NCBI RefSeq assembly: GCF_008635795.1 | Contig: NZ_VWRQ01000011.1 | Span: 62,001-126,000, forward strand | Direction of reading: 5' to 3' | Length of the DNA: 64,000 nt | Source of the DNA: Paenibacillus tepidiphilus | GTDB lineage: Bacteria > Bacillota > Bacilli > Paenibacillales > Paenibacillaceae | In this document: piece by piece, positions 1 to 8,012 of the stretch | How the letters are laid out: every line of letters starts with the position of its first letter | How positions within the stretch are numbered: position 1 is the first letter of the stretch | Position numbers and translations under genes: made by a program | Notes under the pieces: model-generated | What the model was told of the DNA's origin: nothing | Database searches by the model: none | Seen by the model: only the letters and a program-made list of their open reading frames with translations

Positions 1-150
1 GGTGTACACCGTACCTTCCACAACATCGGTAAAACCGAGAGCGTTCAGGTGCCGCGTGATTTCGTAGCCGTAGGTTTCCTTGCGGCTTATAATTTCCAGG
101 ACGCAGCCCTCAAGAACGCCTTTGAGCATTTCCGTAAGATTATCCAGCAC
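1..150 (-). CDS. PadR-family transcriptional regulator (N-terminal part, cut by window edge)
   Basis: Only the first 50 codons lie in the window. They read MLKGVLEGCVLEIISR, then ETYGYEITRHL, and end EGTVYT, which is the typical winged-helix opening of PadR regulators (the G-Y-E--R-L helix and the G-T-x-Y segment). I chose the GTG at 150 because GAGAGG sits five bases upstream; an ATG at codon 8 is the alternative. PadR proteins are usually local repressors of transporters or stress genes. The target is not visible because the gene continues past base 1. Family assignment is strong, function is open. Confidence 0.85.
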   Translation of the reverse strand, partial: MLDNLTEMLKGVLEGCVLEIISRKETYGYEITRHLNALGFTDVVEGTVYT

Positions 151-163
151 AATCACCTCTCGC

Positions 164-187
164 TATTCAGTATGACTGGTATTCAGT
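164..187. promoter_or_regulatory. Direct repeat in the PadR gene leader, possible operator
   Basis: The octamer TATTCAGT occurs twice, at 164-171 and 180-187, 16 bp apart, just upstream of the PadR start. Autoregulation is common in this family, so this could be an operator, but the repeat does not match the ATGT-N8-ACAT type described for some PadR proteins. Weak evidence. Confidence 0.3.
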
Positions 188-286
188 GTTGCTTACTACC
201 ACTACATAGTATCACAGAATAGCTGGATGTCAATGGGCTAACCAGATCTGCATGTAAATAATCAAAATAATCCAATTAACGCAAAT

Positions 287-323
287 CAGCCCCGTTGCGG
301 AAATTCGTTCCGCAACGGGGCTG
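287..323 (-). terminator. Rho-independent terminator after the anti-sigma gene
   Basis: Perfect hairpin with CAGCCCCGTTGCGGAA pairing to its complement across a short loop. The T-run is poor on the minus side and better on the plus side (TATTTATTTTT), so it may work in both directions. It lies 44 bases past the stop of the anti-sigma gene. Confidence 0.7.
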
Positions 324-366
324 ACTGATATTTATTTTTACAAGGGCTGCTGTCTAAGCAGAGGCC

Positions 367-1491
367 TTAGCGCTGTACCGGAATGGTAACTTCAAGCTCA
401 GGCAGATAGGTTTTGGTGCCCAATGTGCCGTCTGCGGCGCCCTGAATACTCCAGTCTGACCCGTTGACCGTGAAGGTGTAAGGCTTGATGGTGATGGACG
501 ATACAGCCTCCGATACCGGTGCATACAGCTCATTCACATGGTAAGCCGTTCCCGGAATTTCGTTGAAGAATCCTACGCGTTTTTGCTCCAGCAGGTTACC
601 CTGGTCATCGAACAGGTCATAATAGACCATGGATGCATGGAATTGGCCGGCTTGCTCTGGTGAAGCAGGGGCTTTACCCGTGCTGTCCAGAATGAGACGG
701 GTGGTGACCGGGCTGAGTTCCAATTGCTCTACCGTATAGCTGAAACCGCCGCTGGACTTGGTCACATCAGGAGTCAGGACGAGCGCACTGTTATTGATGC
801 TGACAGGAATGTTGTATTCATAAATCTCGTCAACTCCGGTTACCTTGGCCTGCACTGTTAACTCAAATGCCTCCGGCAGGCTGATGCCTTTGGTATATTC
901 GACTTGGAAGGAGTCTGGTGCTCCCGGAACTTCGCTGATGCTGCCTTCACTGAACGGAATCGCTTGTCCGTCTGCCAGTGCTTTCGGGTGCTCCAGGTAT
1001 CCTTTGACCCCATTGTCACCCTTCCATGGAACAAGTGTGTTCTCCAGCTCAACGCCTTCACGTTCAATGAAGAAGGAGAGCCGGCTGCCGTCATACAGCA
1101 GTTCAGTCAGCTTCAGAGTCACGCCGTCATGCGTTACGCTGAGATTCGGGGTCGCAGCGATGCCCTGGTCAATGGCTGCCTGTAAGTTATCCTGATCCAC
1201 GTTATCGAAGATGCTGCCTACCACCGGGAGATTCTGCAACGCTGCGGCCATTGCCGGGGAGACAAATCCGGTGCCGATTACCCCCGCTCCCAGCATGGCT
1301 GCCGCCGAAACGGCTGCCACCGTTTTTTTCAGCATGGATGGCTTCATTCTCTTCGTTCTCTTCATTGTGTTCTCTCCAATCTCATTCATGATTTTTGTAC
1401 TCAGACTCTGGCTCGGGATTTGCGAATTGCGAATCCATGCTTCCAGCATGTCCATGTCTTGCTCATCGGTTTGAGTGGGCAAATGTCTCAC
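367..1491 (-). CDS. Anti-sigma factor-like membrane protein, DUF4179 type
   Basis: A 374-residue protein with a cytoplasmic N-terminus of about 50 residues, one hydrophobic segment (roughly residues 54-80, AAVSAAAMLGAGVIGTGFV) and a large extracytoplasmic part. The region after the membrane segment (LPVVGSIFDNV) and the C-terminal beta-rich half resemble the DUF4179/DUF5643 proteins that accompany ECF sigma factors in Bacillus and Paenibacillus. The GTG start at 1491 has AAGGAGG eight bases upstream and lies inside the end of the sigma gene (29-base overlap), so the two are probably translationally coupled. Expected role: hold the sigma factor inactive at the membrane until an envelope signal arrives. 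The signal is unknown. Confidence 0.75.
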   Translation of the reverse strand: MRHLPTQTDEQDMDMLEAWIRNSQIPSQSLSTKIMNEIGENTMKRTKRMKPSMLKKTVAAVSAAAMLGAGVIGTGFVSPAMAAALQNLPVVGSIFDNVDQDNLQAAIDQGIAATPNLSVTHDGVTLKLTELLYDGSRLSFFIEREGVELENTLVPWKGDNGVKGYLEHPKALADGQAIPFSEGSISEVPGAPDSFQVEYTKGISLPEAFELTVQAKVTGVDEIYEYNIPVSINNSALVLTPDVTKSSGGFSYTVEQLELSPVTTRLILDSTGKAPASPEQAGQFHASMVYYDLFDDQGNLLEQKRVGFFNEIPGTAYHVNELYAPVSEAVSSITIKPYTFTVNGSDWSIQGAADGTLGTKTYLPELEVTIPVQR

Positions 1492-2050
1492 GGGCGCTTC
1501 CTCCTTGATTCTGTCGATAGGTTACCAGCTTGCGGCGCAGACGTTCGTATTTCTTCCGCACGGTTGCCGGTTTAATTCCGATAATGCCGCCGATTTCCTC
1601 GAAGCTGTATTGCTCCACCGCTTTCAGCAGCAAGATATGCCTCTCCTCCACGGACAGCACAGTAAGCAGCTCTTCAATCATGGACTCCCGCGAAAAGACG
1701 GGGGGCTCCGGCGGTTCCTTAACCTCTCGGATCAGCTTTAGCCACCGGGACTGGCTTTTCTTGATATTCATCAGATGATAGTAAGCCAGCTTATACAACC
1801 AGGCCGAGAAAGTCGCCTGCGATGTATATTGAGGGAGCTTCTCATAGGCCCGGATGAAGATTTCCTGTACGGCATCTTCTGTTTCCGCATGATTCTTCAG
1901 AATGTAGTAGCAGTACGTGTACATTTGCCGCTCAAACTGCCGGATAATCATGGTGTAGGCTTGCCGGTCTCCTGTCTGCACGCGCTGGACAACGGCTTCA
2001 ATATCTTCTGGGTGTGTTCCTTCCGCTTCCCCGGGGATGGATGGCTTCAA
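1463..2050 (-). CDS. ECF-type RNA polymerase sigma factor
   Basis: A 195-residue sigma-70 family protein. Region 2 is visible (RQAYTMIIRQFERQMYTYCY, then AEDAVQ-like ETEDAVQEIFIRAYE and FSAWLYKLAYYH) and region 4 is at the end (LSVEERHILLLKAV, YSFEEIGGIIGI, ATVRKKYERLRRKL). The open frame continues 20 codons upstream, but I place the start at TTG 2050 because AAAGGAGGTGAGCG precedes it with ideal spacing and the extension has no sigma similarity. It is followed by its anti-sigma partner with overlapping ends. An upstream TGTCACAAAAC element could be an ECF-type -35 for autoregulation, but I could not fit a convincing -10. Confidence 0.9.
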   Translation of the reverse strand: MKPSIPGEAEGTHPEDIEAVVQRVQTGDRQAYTMIIRQFERQMYTYCYYILKNHAETEDAVQEIFIRAYEKLPQYTSQATFSAWLYKLAYYHLMNIKKSQSRWLKLIREVKEPPEPPVFSRESMIEELLTVLSVEERHILLLKAVEQYSFEEIGGIIGIKPATVRKKYERLRRKLVTYRQNQGGSARETFAHSNR

Positions 2051-2293
2051 ACGCTCACCTCCTTTGTTTCTTTGTCTATATAACAATCGGCACGCTCCGT
2101 TTTGTGACACAAGTTAACAGTGCTCCTTTCAGGGCAGCAAAAAAAGCATCTTAGAAAAGAGACACAATTCAGATTCAAGGTCCAAGTAATGTAAGGCAGC
2201 TCTATTAGAATAGAGTAACCCTCATTACTAGCCCGTTGAAGGTAAATTATGGCTGATTCCTAAAATGCTCTATATACTCTGTCAGATGGCACC

Positions 2294-3799
2294 TCAGCGG
2301 CTATGGCCGATAGAACCGGCTCTGGACGAACGCCGGCTGGTCCAGCCGATTACGGCGGCGCCAAGCACCAGCAGAATGGCTGCACCTGAGACCACCATCA
2401 CGTAGGCATCGTCAAAAGCGGCACGGCCCGCTTCTCTCAGCATGTCAGCGACTGCCACCGGCAAAGCTTCCGCTGCTAGCAGCGCTTCATCCAGGCTGTC
2501 ATAAACCTGGGCCGGAGCCTGCATATCTCCCGGAAGCTTCAGCGACAGCGTATATAACAGCCCAGCAAAGCTGCCGATAATCGCCGTTCCCGAAGCGCCT
2601 CCCATCTCGAACGCTACTTCCTCGATGGAGGCCGCCATGCCTGCTTTGTGGGCCGGGGCATTGCTCATGATGGAATGGGACGCTGTCGTCATAGCCGCGC
2701 CCAGTCCTGCGCCGAACAAGGTGAGTCCTAGAATCTGGCCGCTCATTGCGCCGTTCAGCTGCAGCAGGTAGAAGCCGATGCCGAAGCCTCCCAGCAGCAA
2801 TCCGGCACTTTGGATGCGCAGCACATCGTATTTATGCGTCAGCAGGCCCGTCAACGGACCGGCGATGAGCGCCGCCAGCGGCAGACATAGCGTAAAGATT
2901 CCCGCTTCAAGCGGGCTGAGTCCCTCTACCAATTGCAGCCTTTGAGTAATCAGGTATTGCACGCCAAGCTGGGCGAATGAGCTGACCATAGCCGTAGCGA
3001 ATCCCGCTGTGAACCGTGCAGTCCGGAACAGCGACAAGTCTATCAGCGGCGAAGCGCTTCTTAGCTGGCGGCGGATGAAGATCAGAAAGGCCAGCACCCC
3101 GATCACCGCACTGATTGTCGCAAGTGCGGGCGAGCCTCCCCTACGGGCGAATTCTTTAATGGCATAAATCATGGTCACCATGGCAATCATGATCTGCACC
3201 GAACTGAGCATATCCCACTTCTTCTCCCGGTCACCGGCATGCTTGGGGATAAAGATAACAGTCAGTATAAGGGCGACAAGCGCGATTGGAATGTTGATCA
3301 GGAACACCGATCCCCACGGGTAGCGCTCCAGCAGGAGCCCGCCGATAATCGGGCCAAGTCCCGCGCCGCCGGCGGAGATGGAGCCCCAGATGCCGAGCGC
3401 CAGCCCAAGCTCACGGGGATCGGTAAAGGTGACTCTGATGATCGACAGCGTAGCCGGCATCATCATGGCTGCTCCTACCGCAAGAAATACTCTAGCCGCT
3501 ACCAGGATGCCCGGGGACGGTGCAAAGGCAGCGGTCAGCGAGGCAGCGGCAAAGGCGATCAAGCCCAGCGTGAATATTCTTTTATAGCCTAAACGGTCTC
3601 CCAGGGTCCCCATGGCGGGCAGGAGCCCGGCCATTACCAAAGAATAACCGTTCAGAATCCACAGCTTCTCCGAGGCGGTTGCCCCAAGATCCGCTGTCAG
3701 GCTCGGCAAAGCCGTGTACAGAATGGTCATATCCATAACGATGAGCAAGAGTGCACTGGATACAATGGCCAAGATCATCCAGCGTTTAAAAGTAGACAT
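2294..3799 (-). CDS. MFS multidrug efflux transporter, DHA2 (14-TMS) type
   Basis: A 501-residue, very hydrophobic protein of the length and pattern of EmrB/QacA drug:proton antiporters. It opens with a membrane segment containing the DMTILYTALPSL motif typical of DHA2 proteins, followed by the motif A loop (GTLGDRLGYKRIF) and motif C (GLGPIIGGLLL). It would export hydrophobic or cationic compounds using the proton gradient. It is transcribed divergently from a MerR-type regulator, and its promoter has the 19-bp spacer and central dyad that MerR proteins use, so drug-inducible expression is likely. The exact substrate cannot be read from sequence. Confidence 0.9.
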   Translation of the reverse strand: MSTFKRWMILAIVSSALLLIVMDMTILYTALPSLTADLGATASEKLWILNGYSLVMAGLLPAMGTLGDRLGYKRIFTLGLIAFAAASLTAAFAPSPGILVAARVFLAVGAAMMMPATLSIIRVTFTDPRELGLALGIWGSISAGGAGLGPIIGGLLLERYPWGSVFLINIPIALVALILTVIFIPKHAGDREKKWDMLSSVQIMIAMVTMIYAIKEFARRGGSPALATISAVIGVLAFLIFIRRQLRSASPLIDLSLFRTARFTAGFATAMVSSFAQLGVQYLITQRLQLVEGLSPLEAGIFTLCLPLAALIAGPLTGLLTHKYDVLRIQSAGLLLGGFGIGFYLLQLNGAMSGQILGLTLFGAGLGAAMTTASHSIMSNAPAHKAGMAASIEEVAFEMGGASGTAIIGSFAGLLYTLSLKLPGDMQAPAQVYDSLDEALLAAEALPVAVADMLREAGRAAFDDAYVMVVSGAAILLVLGAAVIGWTSRRSSRAGSIGHSR

Positions 3800-3843
3800 A
3801 CAGTTAATCCTCCAGAGCTTCGATTATTTTCTCTATAGTCTGA

Positions 3844-3874
3844 ATTTAAAACTATAGGGTAACCCTATAGTCAA
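3844..3874 (-). promoter_or_regulatory. MerR-type promoter/operator of the MFS gene
   Basis: On the minus strand a -35 TTGACT (3869-3874) and a -10 TTAAAT (3844-3849) are separated by 19 bp. A perfect dyad, ACTATAGGGT-A-ACCCTATAGT (3851-3871), fills the spacer. Over-long 19-bp spacers with a central dyad are the hallmark of promoters activated by MerR-family proteins through DNA untwisting. The regulator gene is the divergent neighbour. Confidence 0.88.
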
Positions 3875-3896
3875 TACCTCGATTAAATATTATAAT
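3868..3896 (+). promoter_or_regulatory. Promoter of the MerR regulator gene
   Basis: TAGTCA (3868-3873) and TATAAT (3891-3896) are 17 bp apart on the plus strand. The -35 overlaps the edge of the MerR dyad, so the regulator would repress itself when bound. The -35 is only a partial match. Confidence 0.55.
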
Positions 3897-3941
3897 TTTG
3901 AAAGATTAACGGGGTTCACCCTCCAAGGAGAGCTGACAGAT

Positions 3942-4763
3942 ATGCAAATACAGAAACAGTACTTCACCACCAGCGAGCTAGCAAAGACCTGCGGCGTTAC
4001 AAAACACACGCTGTTTCATTATGATGATATCGGCCTGCTGAAGCCGGCATATGTCAATTCGAAGGGCTACCGTTATTATTCTCTGCAGCAGTGCTACACC
4101 CTGGATATTATTAATGTGCTGAAGAAAGCTGGAAGCTCCCTGCAGGAAATCATTGATTTTTTTGCCAACCAGAACAAAGTGGAGTTTGTGAATCTCATCC
4201 AGCAGAAACAGCGGGAACTCGAAATGGAGCAGGTTAGGATCAAGCGCATGCAAAGCTTTCTGGCGGGGGCCGTTGAAATGACGGAGACGGTGACGGAGGA
4301 TTTGTGGAGCACTCCTGTGCTGGAGAAATGCGATGCGGAATATTACGTTGCTACTGCACTGGAGCCGGGCGCCGACGATCATGAATACGCCAAGAAGCTG
4401 AGCCGGCACCGCACCTACTGCGAGGAGAACCTTATTGTTCATGCGTTCCCGGTCTGCACAATTATGCGCAAGGAGAACTTTGAAGCGGAAGTATACTTCC
4501 CTAATTATATTGCCAATAAGCTGCCGGCTGCCGCAGCGGGCGAGCATGTCTTCGAGCGGCCTGAAGGGCTGTATGCCATGATGGATCACCGGGGCTCTTA
4601 CGAATCCATGCCGGTGAGCTACGGGCAAATGAAGAATTTCATCCGGACGAACGGAATGCGGGTTAGCGGCAATGTTTATGAAGTAGAACGGGTTAATTAT
4701 CTCACAGAAAAGAACCCGGACAATTATGTAATCCGGATTTCTGTAGAGGTCGCTCCCGAATGA
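3942..4763 (+). CDS. MerR-family regulator with GyrI-like effector domain (multidrug-responsive)
   Basis: A 273-residue protein. Residues about 8-75 are the MerR winged helix (FTTSELAKTCGVTKHTLFHY, DDIGLLKP, GYRYY), followed by a dimerisation coiled coil (LIQQKQRELEMEQVRIKRMQ) and a C-terminal domain of the GyrI/BmrR ligand-binding type (MDHRGSYESMPVSYGQM). Such proteins bind lipophilic drugs and activate an efflux gene. It is divergent from an MFS exporter with a shared dyad in between, so the regulator-target pair is clear. An AAGGAGA Shine-Dalgarno precedes the ATG. Confidence 0.9.
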   Translation: MQIQKQYFTTSELAKTCGVTKHTLFHYDDIGLLKPAYVNSKGYRYYSLQQCYTLDIINVLKKAGSSLQEIIDFFANQNKVEFVNLIQQKQRELEMEQVRIKRMQSFLAGAVEMTETVTEDLWSTPVLEKCDAEYYVATALEPGADDHEYAKKLSRHRTYCEENLIVHAFPVCTIMRKENFEAEVYFPNYIANKLPAAAAGEHVFERPEGLYAMMDHRGSYESMPVSYGQMKNFIRTNGMRVSGNVYEVERVNYLTEKNPDNYVIRISVEVAPE

Positions 4764-4848
4764 ATGCTTGTCCTCTAGGGCAAAATCAAGGAGTCAACTT
4801 TATGGAGGCTTCTTTTGTTCTAACAAGTATTGAAAGCGGGGAGATCGT

Positions 4849-5706
4849 ATGACAGAAAAACTGGCTGTTATTGTGATTCACGGCTTAGGCAAGCAGCATG
4901 AGGACTTTGCTTCAGCTTTTATCAAGGACCTGTACAAGAGCTTTGCCCAAATCAGCGGGGAGGACAACCCGGAAGACCGAATCGTAATCAAGCCGGTCTG
5001 GTGGGCCTCTGTCTTTGCAGAACGGGAAGAAGAATTGAAAAACAGGCTGGTCGGTGCTCCGTACAATTTGCGGTATACAGAGCTAAGAGAGTTCATGATT
5101 CATTATTTGGCGGACGCTGTTGCCTATCAGCCTCTCGAAGGCGGAGATCAGAATTATGAAGCCGTGCACCGGACAATCAGCAGGAAGTTGAACCAATTAA
5201 GCATTGAAGCCGGAACGGATACTCCGCTCTGCGTGATTTCACATAGTTTGGGAAGCGTTATTGCGAGCAATTTCTTCTATGACCTGCAATATGGCCGGCA
5301 GAAACCGGAAATTGTGAACCCGGAATCCGCACTGGAACGGGGAGATACATTATCTTTATTCTATACCTGTGGAACTACCTTGCCTTTGTGGAGTCTGCGT
5401 TACGCTACGTTTGACAAGCCGATCCAGGTACCGAGCAAGGGGTTCTCTGCCAGTCACCCCAATGTCCAGGGAGAATGGGTCAACTTTTATGATAAAGACG
5501 ATGTTCTGGGCTATCCCCTGAAAAGCATCCATCCAGAATACGACAAGGCCGTTACTGCAGACGAAGATGTCAACGTCGGTACGCTGCTCAATAACTGGAA
5601 TCCCTTATGTCACAATGGCTATCTCAAAAGCGGCAAAGTGATAAACCGGATTGCTGAAGGCTTAAACACGTTATGGAAACAGGTGTATGAGGAGAGACCT
5701 GACTAA
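4849..5706 (+). CDS. Alpha/beta-hydrolase fold protein, uncharacterised
   Basis: A 285-residue cytosolic protein. The N-terminus has a beta strand leading to an oxyanion-type loop (AVIVIHGLGKQ) and the middle has a nucleophile elbow (CVISHSLGSVIAS), the standard alpha/beta-hydrolase arrangement with Ser in S-H-S-L-G. Candidate acid and His residues lie in the last third (YDKDDVLGYP, then NPLCHNGYL), so a complete triad is plausible. No signal peptide is present. The substrate is unknown. It follows the MerR gene after 85 bases with its own GGGGAG site. Confidence 0.7.
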   Translation: MTEKLAVIVIHGLGKQHEDFASAFIKDLYKSFAQISGEDNPEDRIVIKPVWWASVFAEREEELKNRLVGAPYNLRYTELREFMIHYLADAVAYQPLEGGDQNYEAVHRTISRKLNQLSIEAGTDTPLCVISHSLGSVIASNFFYDLQYGRQKPEIVNPESALERGDTLSLFYTCGTTLPLWSLRYATFDKPIQVPSKGFSASHPNVQGEWVNFYDKDDVLGYPLKSIHPEYDKAVTADEDVNVGTLLNNWNPLCHNGYLKSGKVINRIAEGLNTLWKQVYEERPD

Positions 5707-5766
5707 GACAGACAAGTCATTCCTTTCCTCTCCAACCTCAAAGTCAATTTTAATATGCATGCCAAA

Positions 5767-5844
5767 GCCCCCTTATAGCAGTCATAGGAATACTTACCAG
5801 AGCTTCAGCCTATGTCAGCGAAAAAGGGGCATTTACTTTTTTTT
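5767..5844 (+). terminator. Probable terminator after the hydrolase gene
   Basis: A long imperfect hairpin (GCCCCCTT...AAGGGGC, with inner ATAGG...CCTAT) ends in a run of eight T on the plus strand. It lies in the gap between two convergent genes. The stem has internal mismatches. Confidence 0.5.
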
Positions 5845-5853
5845 GATTTAACT

Positions 5854-7446
5854 TTACTTAATCAGAAGCTTAAGAATGAAGGGTTTTAAATCTACGATCC
5901 GCAAATATTGTGGCTTTTGATCGGTTCCGATAATGATAAGGGGGACCAACGATTCCATTTGTCCAAAGGCTCCATGACCTCCGCCTCCTTTATGGGTTGG
6001 GGAGTTTACGTCTGCCAATTCATAACCGGGCTTTGCGGTGACGACCAGAAATTCTCCAGGGTGAGAATGTAAAGCTCCGGATAACCGCCTGAGTACATCT
6101 GGGTATTTACCGTACTGTATGGAGCGATGCTTGGCATCAGATTTCAAATCCAACACCTCCAGCTCTTGCTCGACCGTCCATTTTTGCTGATAATTATCAA
6201 CCAGTGTGCCACTCGGTTTAAATCTCATCTGCTTGGATGTTCCGCCTGAAATGGCGTAGATCCACCCCTCTTCTTTCCATGAAATAACATCGATACGGGG
6301 ATCAGCTCTTAATAAATGGGCGATGTCTTTTAGCTTGTCTGATTTCAGATTGTAGACATAGGCCATCGTTTCATTGACAGCGAGAATGATTTCTGTGTCC
6401 TCCGTTACTGATTCGCCCTGACGCAATATTTTATAGTCGTGGAAAAAGGAAGCCAATTCGATGACTGGATGATCTGGGGCAGGCAGAATTTTGGTCATTC
6501 CACTATCCCCTATAATAATAAAAATCGCCTTGTCTAAGGCTTCTTTCGGCGAACCAAAGCTTTGCAATAAGGTTTGGAGCTGACGATCCACCGCCTTGAT
6601 TCCCTCCAGCTTCGAAAGACCCTTCTTATGAATCTTCTGGTCCAGATCAGGCAGATAAACATACAAGAAATCCGGCAATTGATTTGCCTTGATTAAATAT
6701 TGGGCGGTTTTAATGGAATGCTGATTGTTGAGACCCATGCGGCGGGTTAAGCCGTCAGGCAGCTCTTGAATGCCTTTCAGCGGATCTGACAGTGAACCCA
6801 GCGTTAAAAAATCGGGGCCCTTAACAGGGATTGTTCCGGGTAATGAAGCCGGAGCTTGCATCCAGAGAGGAATGGATAAATTGTGATCCTTGGTACCCCG
6901 GTAGATCAAACCGTTAATACTGCCGGATTTCATCCCGCTCCGGCCCAATTCTTCGTAAATGGTGGGAAGCTTCGGGTTTAAATGCTTGCCGTTCAAGTGA
7001 ACCAGGGCATCCGCCAATACATTGTCAACGCCAAGTTTAATGGCCTCCATTGGTCCGGTACCATAACTGATCAGCCTTTTCTCTTGTTCCGAATACCATG
7101 TCAAACCAGGCACACGGTGGCCATCCGGATATGTTCCTGTAATCAGGGAACTGTCAATCGTTACTGACATGGTGGGAAAAGAACTGACCATGCCCTTGTA
7201 ATATTGGCCATTCTTGATCAGAAACTGGAAATTGGGAAGTTCATTTTGCCCTAAGCCTTTGTCAATGGCTTGAGCCATTAATGAATCAACTACCACTAAA
7301 ATAACTTTCTTTGTGTAATCACCTTGTATTGATTTTACCCGGACCAAATCCTGTTCCTCAGGTTTAGGTCCTGATTCCTGACGTTGGCAACCTGATGTCA
7401 TGATCAATATGAAGATCAGCAGCAATCGAATCTTTACTTGTCGCAT
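5854..7446 (-). CDS. Phosphodiesterase/alkaline-phosphatase superfamily lipoprotein with altered metal site
   Basis: A 530-residue lipoprotein: signal peptide with lipobox MTSGC (lipidated Cys20), then a type-I phosphodiesterase/nucleotide pyrophosphatase fold. Family landmarks are the first metal Asp (VVVDSL, D54), the nucleophile region (SFPTMSVT...TGTYPDGH), the second metal pair (YLPDLDQKIHKKG) and a late His (GGGHGAFG). Where the family normally has S-D-H-G-M, this protein reads G-D-S-G-M, so one usual His metal ligand is Ser. It should act outside the membrane on phosphodiesters or phosphonates, but activity may be changed. It is a single gene. Confidence 0.78.
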   Translation of the reverse strand: MRQVKIRLLLIFILIMTSGCQRQESGPKPEEQDLVRVKSIQGDYTKKVILVVVDSLMAQAIDKGLGQNELPNFQFLIKNGQYYKGMVSSFPTMSVTIDSSLITGTYPDGHRVPGLTWYSEQEKRLISYGTGPMEAIKLGVDNVLADALVHLNGKHLNPKLPTIYEELGRSGMKSGSINGLIYRGTKDHNLSIPLWMQAPASLPGTIPVKGPDFLTLGSLSDPLKGIQELPDGLTRRMGLNNQHSIKTAQYLIKANQLPDFLYVYLPDLDQKIHKKGLSKLEGIKAVDRQLQTLLQSFGSPKEALDKAIFIIIGDSGMTKILPAPDHPVIELASFFHDYKILRQGESVTEDTEIILAVNETMAYVYNLKSDKLKDIAHLLRADPRIDVISWKEEGWIYAISGGTSKQMRFKPSGTLVDNYQQKWTVEQELEVLDLKSDAKHRSIQYGKYPDVLRRLSGALHSHPGEFLVVTAKPGYELADVNSPTHKGGGGHGAFGQMESLVPLIIIGTDQKPQYLRIVDLKPFILKLLIK

Positions 7447-7564
7447 GTATAAAGATCACCCAGCCCATTCATAATATGCTTGATATGGGTATGTTGTACA
7501 TAATCCTGAATTTCATGCATAACTCTCTTGTCAAACTAAAGGTGCTTAATCTCCTCTAGACTAT

Positions 7565-7600
7565 ACAAAAAGAGTCCAGCCCGTAAACAGGCTGAACTCT
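7565..7600 (-). terminator. Rho-independent terminator of the HesB-like gene
   Basis: On the minus strand AGAGTTCAGCC pairs with GGCTGGACTCT around a short loop and is followed by TTTTTG. It sits 20 bases past the stop codon. Confidence 0.9.
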
Positions 7601-7620
7601 GATCTGTGCTAAACAACGGT

Positions 7621-7920
7621 TTATTTTTCAAGAAAGCCAGTAGACGGATTTGTGATGAAGAAACCTTCTTCCGGTACATAGAAATACTGAATCCATACGC
7701 CGTCCAGGAGCGGCTCGCGAGTGTCCAGCAACACTTCAATCCCCTTGTCTGTTGCCACGACTTCATCATGCTCCGTTGGCGTATCAAGAGTTACATCATA
7801 GTGGCCGTGATTGCCGTGATTCTGTGTAATAATGACGCGGATCTTCTTTCCTTCCGCTTCCTGGCTGCCAAGCATATCTTTGAGTACTTTTGCTGCATTC
7901 CGGTTGATTTTACATTTCAT
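7621..7920 (-). CDS. HesB/IscA-fold protein lacking the cluster-binding cysteines
   Basis: A 99-residue protein with the Fe-S_biosyn (HesB/YadR/IscA) fold pattern: NRNAAKVLKDML near the start, then LLDGVWIQYFY and GFFITNPS at the end, matching the IscA 'L-G--I-Y...GF-I-NP' signature. IscA-type carriers use three Cys; here the only Cys is residue 3 and the C-terminal CGC-type motif is absent, ending NPSTGFLEK. It therefore probably does not carry Fe-S clusters in the usual way. It is a stand-alone gene with its own extended -10 promoter and strong terminator. Confidence 0.75.
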   Translation of the reverse strand: MKCKINRNAAKVLKDMLGSQEAEGKKIRVIITQNHGNHGHYDVTLDTPTEHDEVVATDKGIEVLLDTREPLLDGVWIQYFYVPEEGFFITNPSTGFLEK

Positions 7921-7963
7921 CTTATAGCGACCTCTATTCTTCTTAATATGCAGTGAGGATTTT

Positions 7964-7972
7964 ATTATAACA
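7964..7972 (-). promoter_or_regulatory. Extended -10 promoter of the HesB-like gene
   Basis: The minus strand reads TG-T-TATAAT (TATAAT at 7964-7969), 44 bases before the start codon. No good -35 is seen, which fits an extended -10 promoter. Confidence 0.5.
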
Positions 7973-8012
7973 TATCATAAGGTACTATATATAATTTAGT
8001 GTGAACTTCGTA

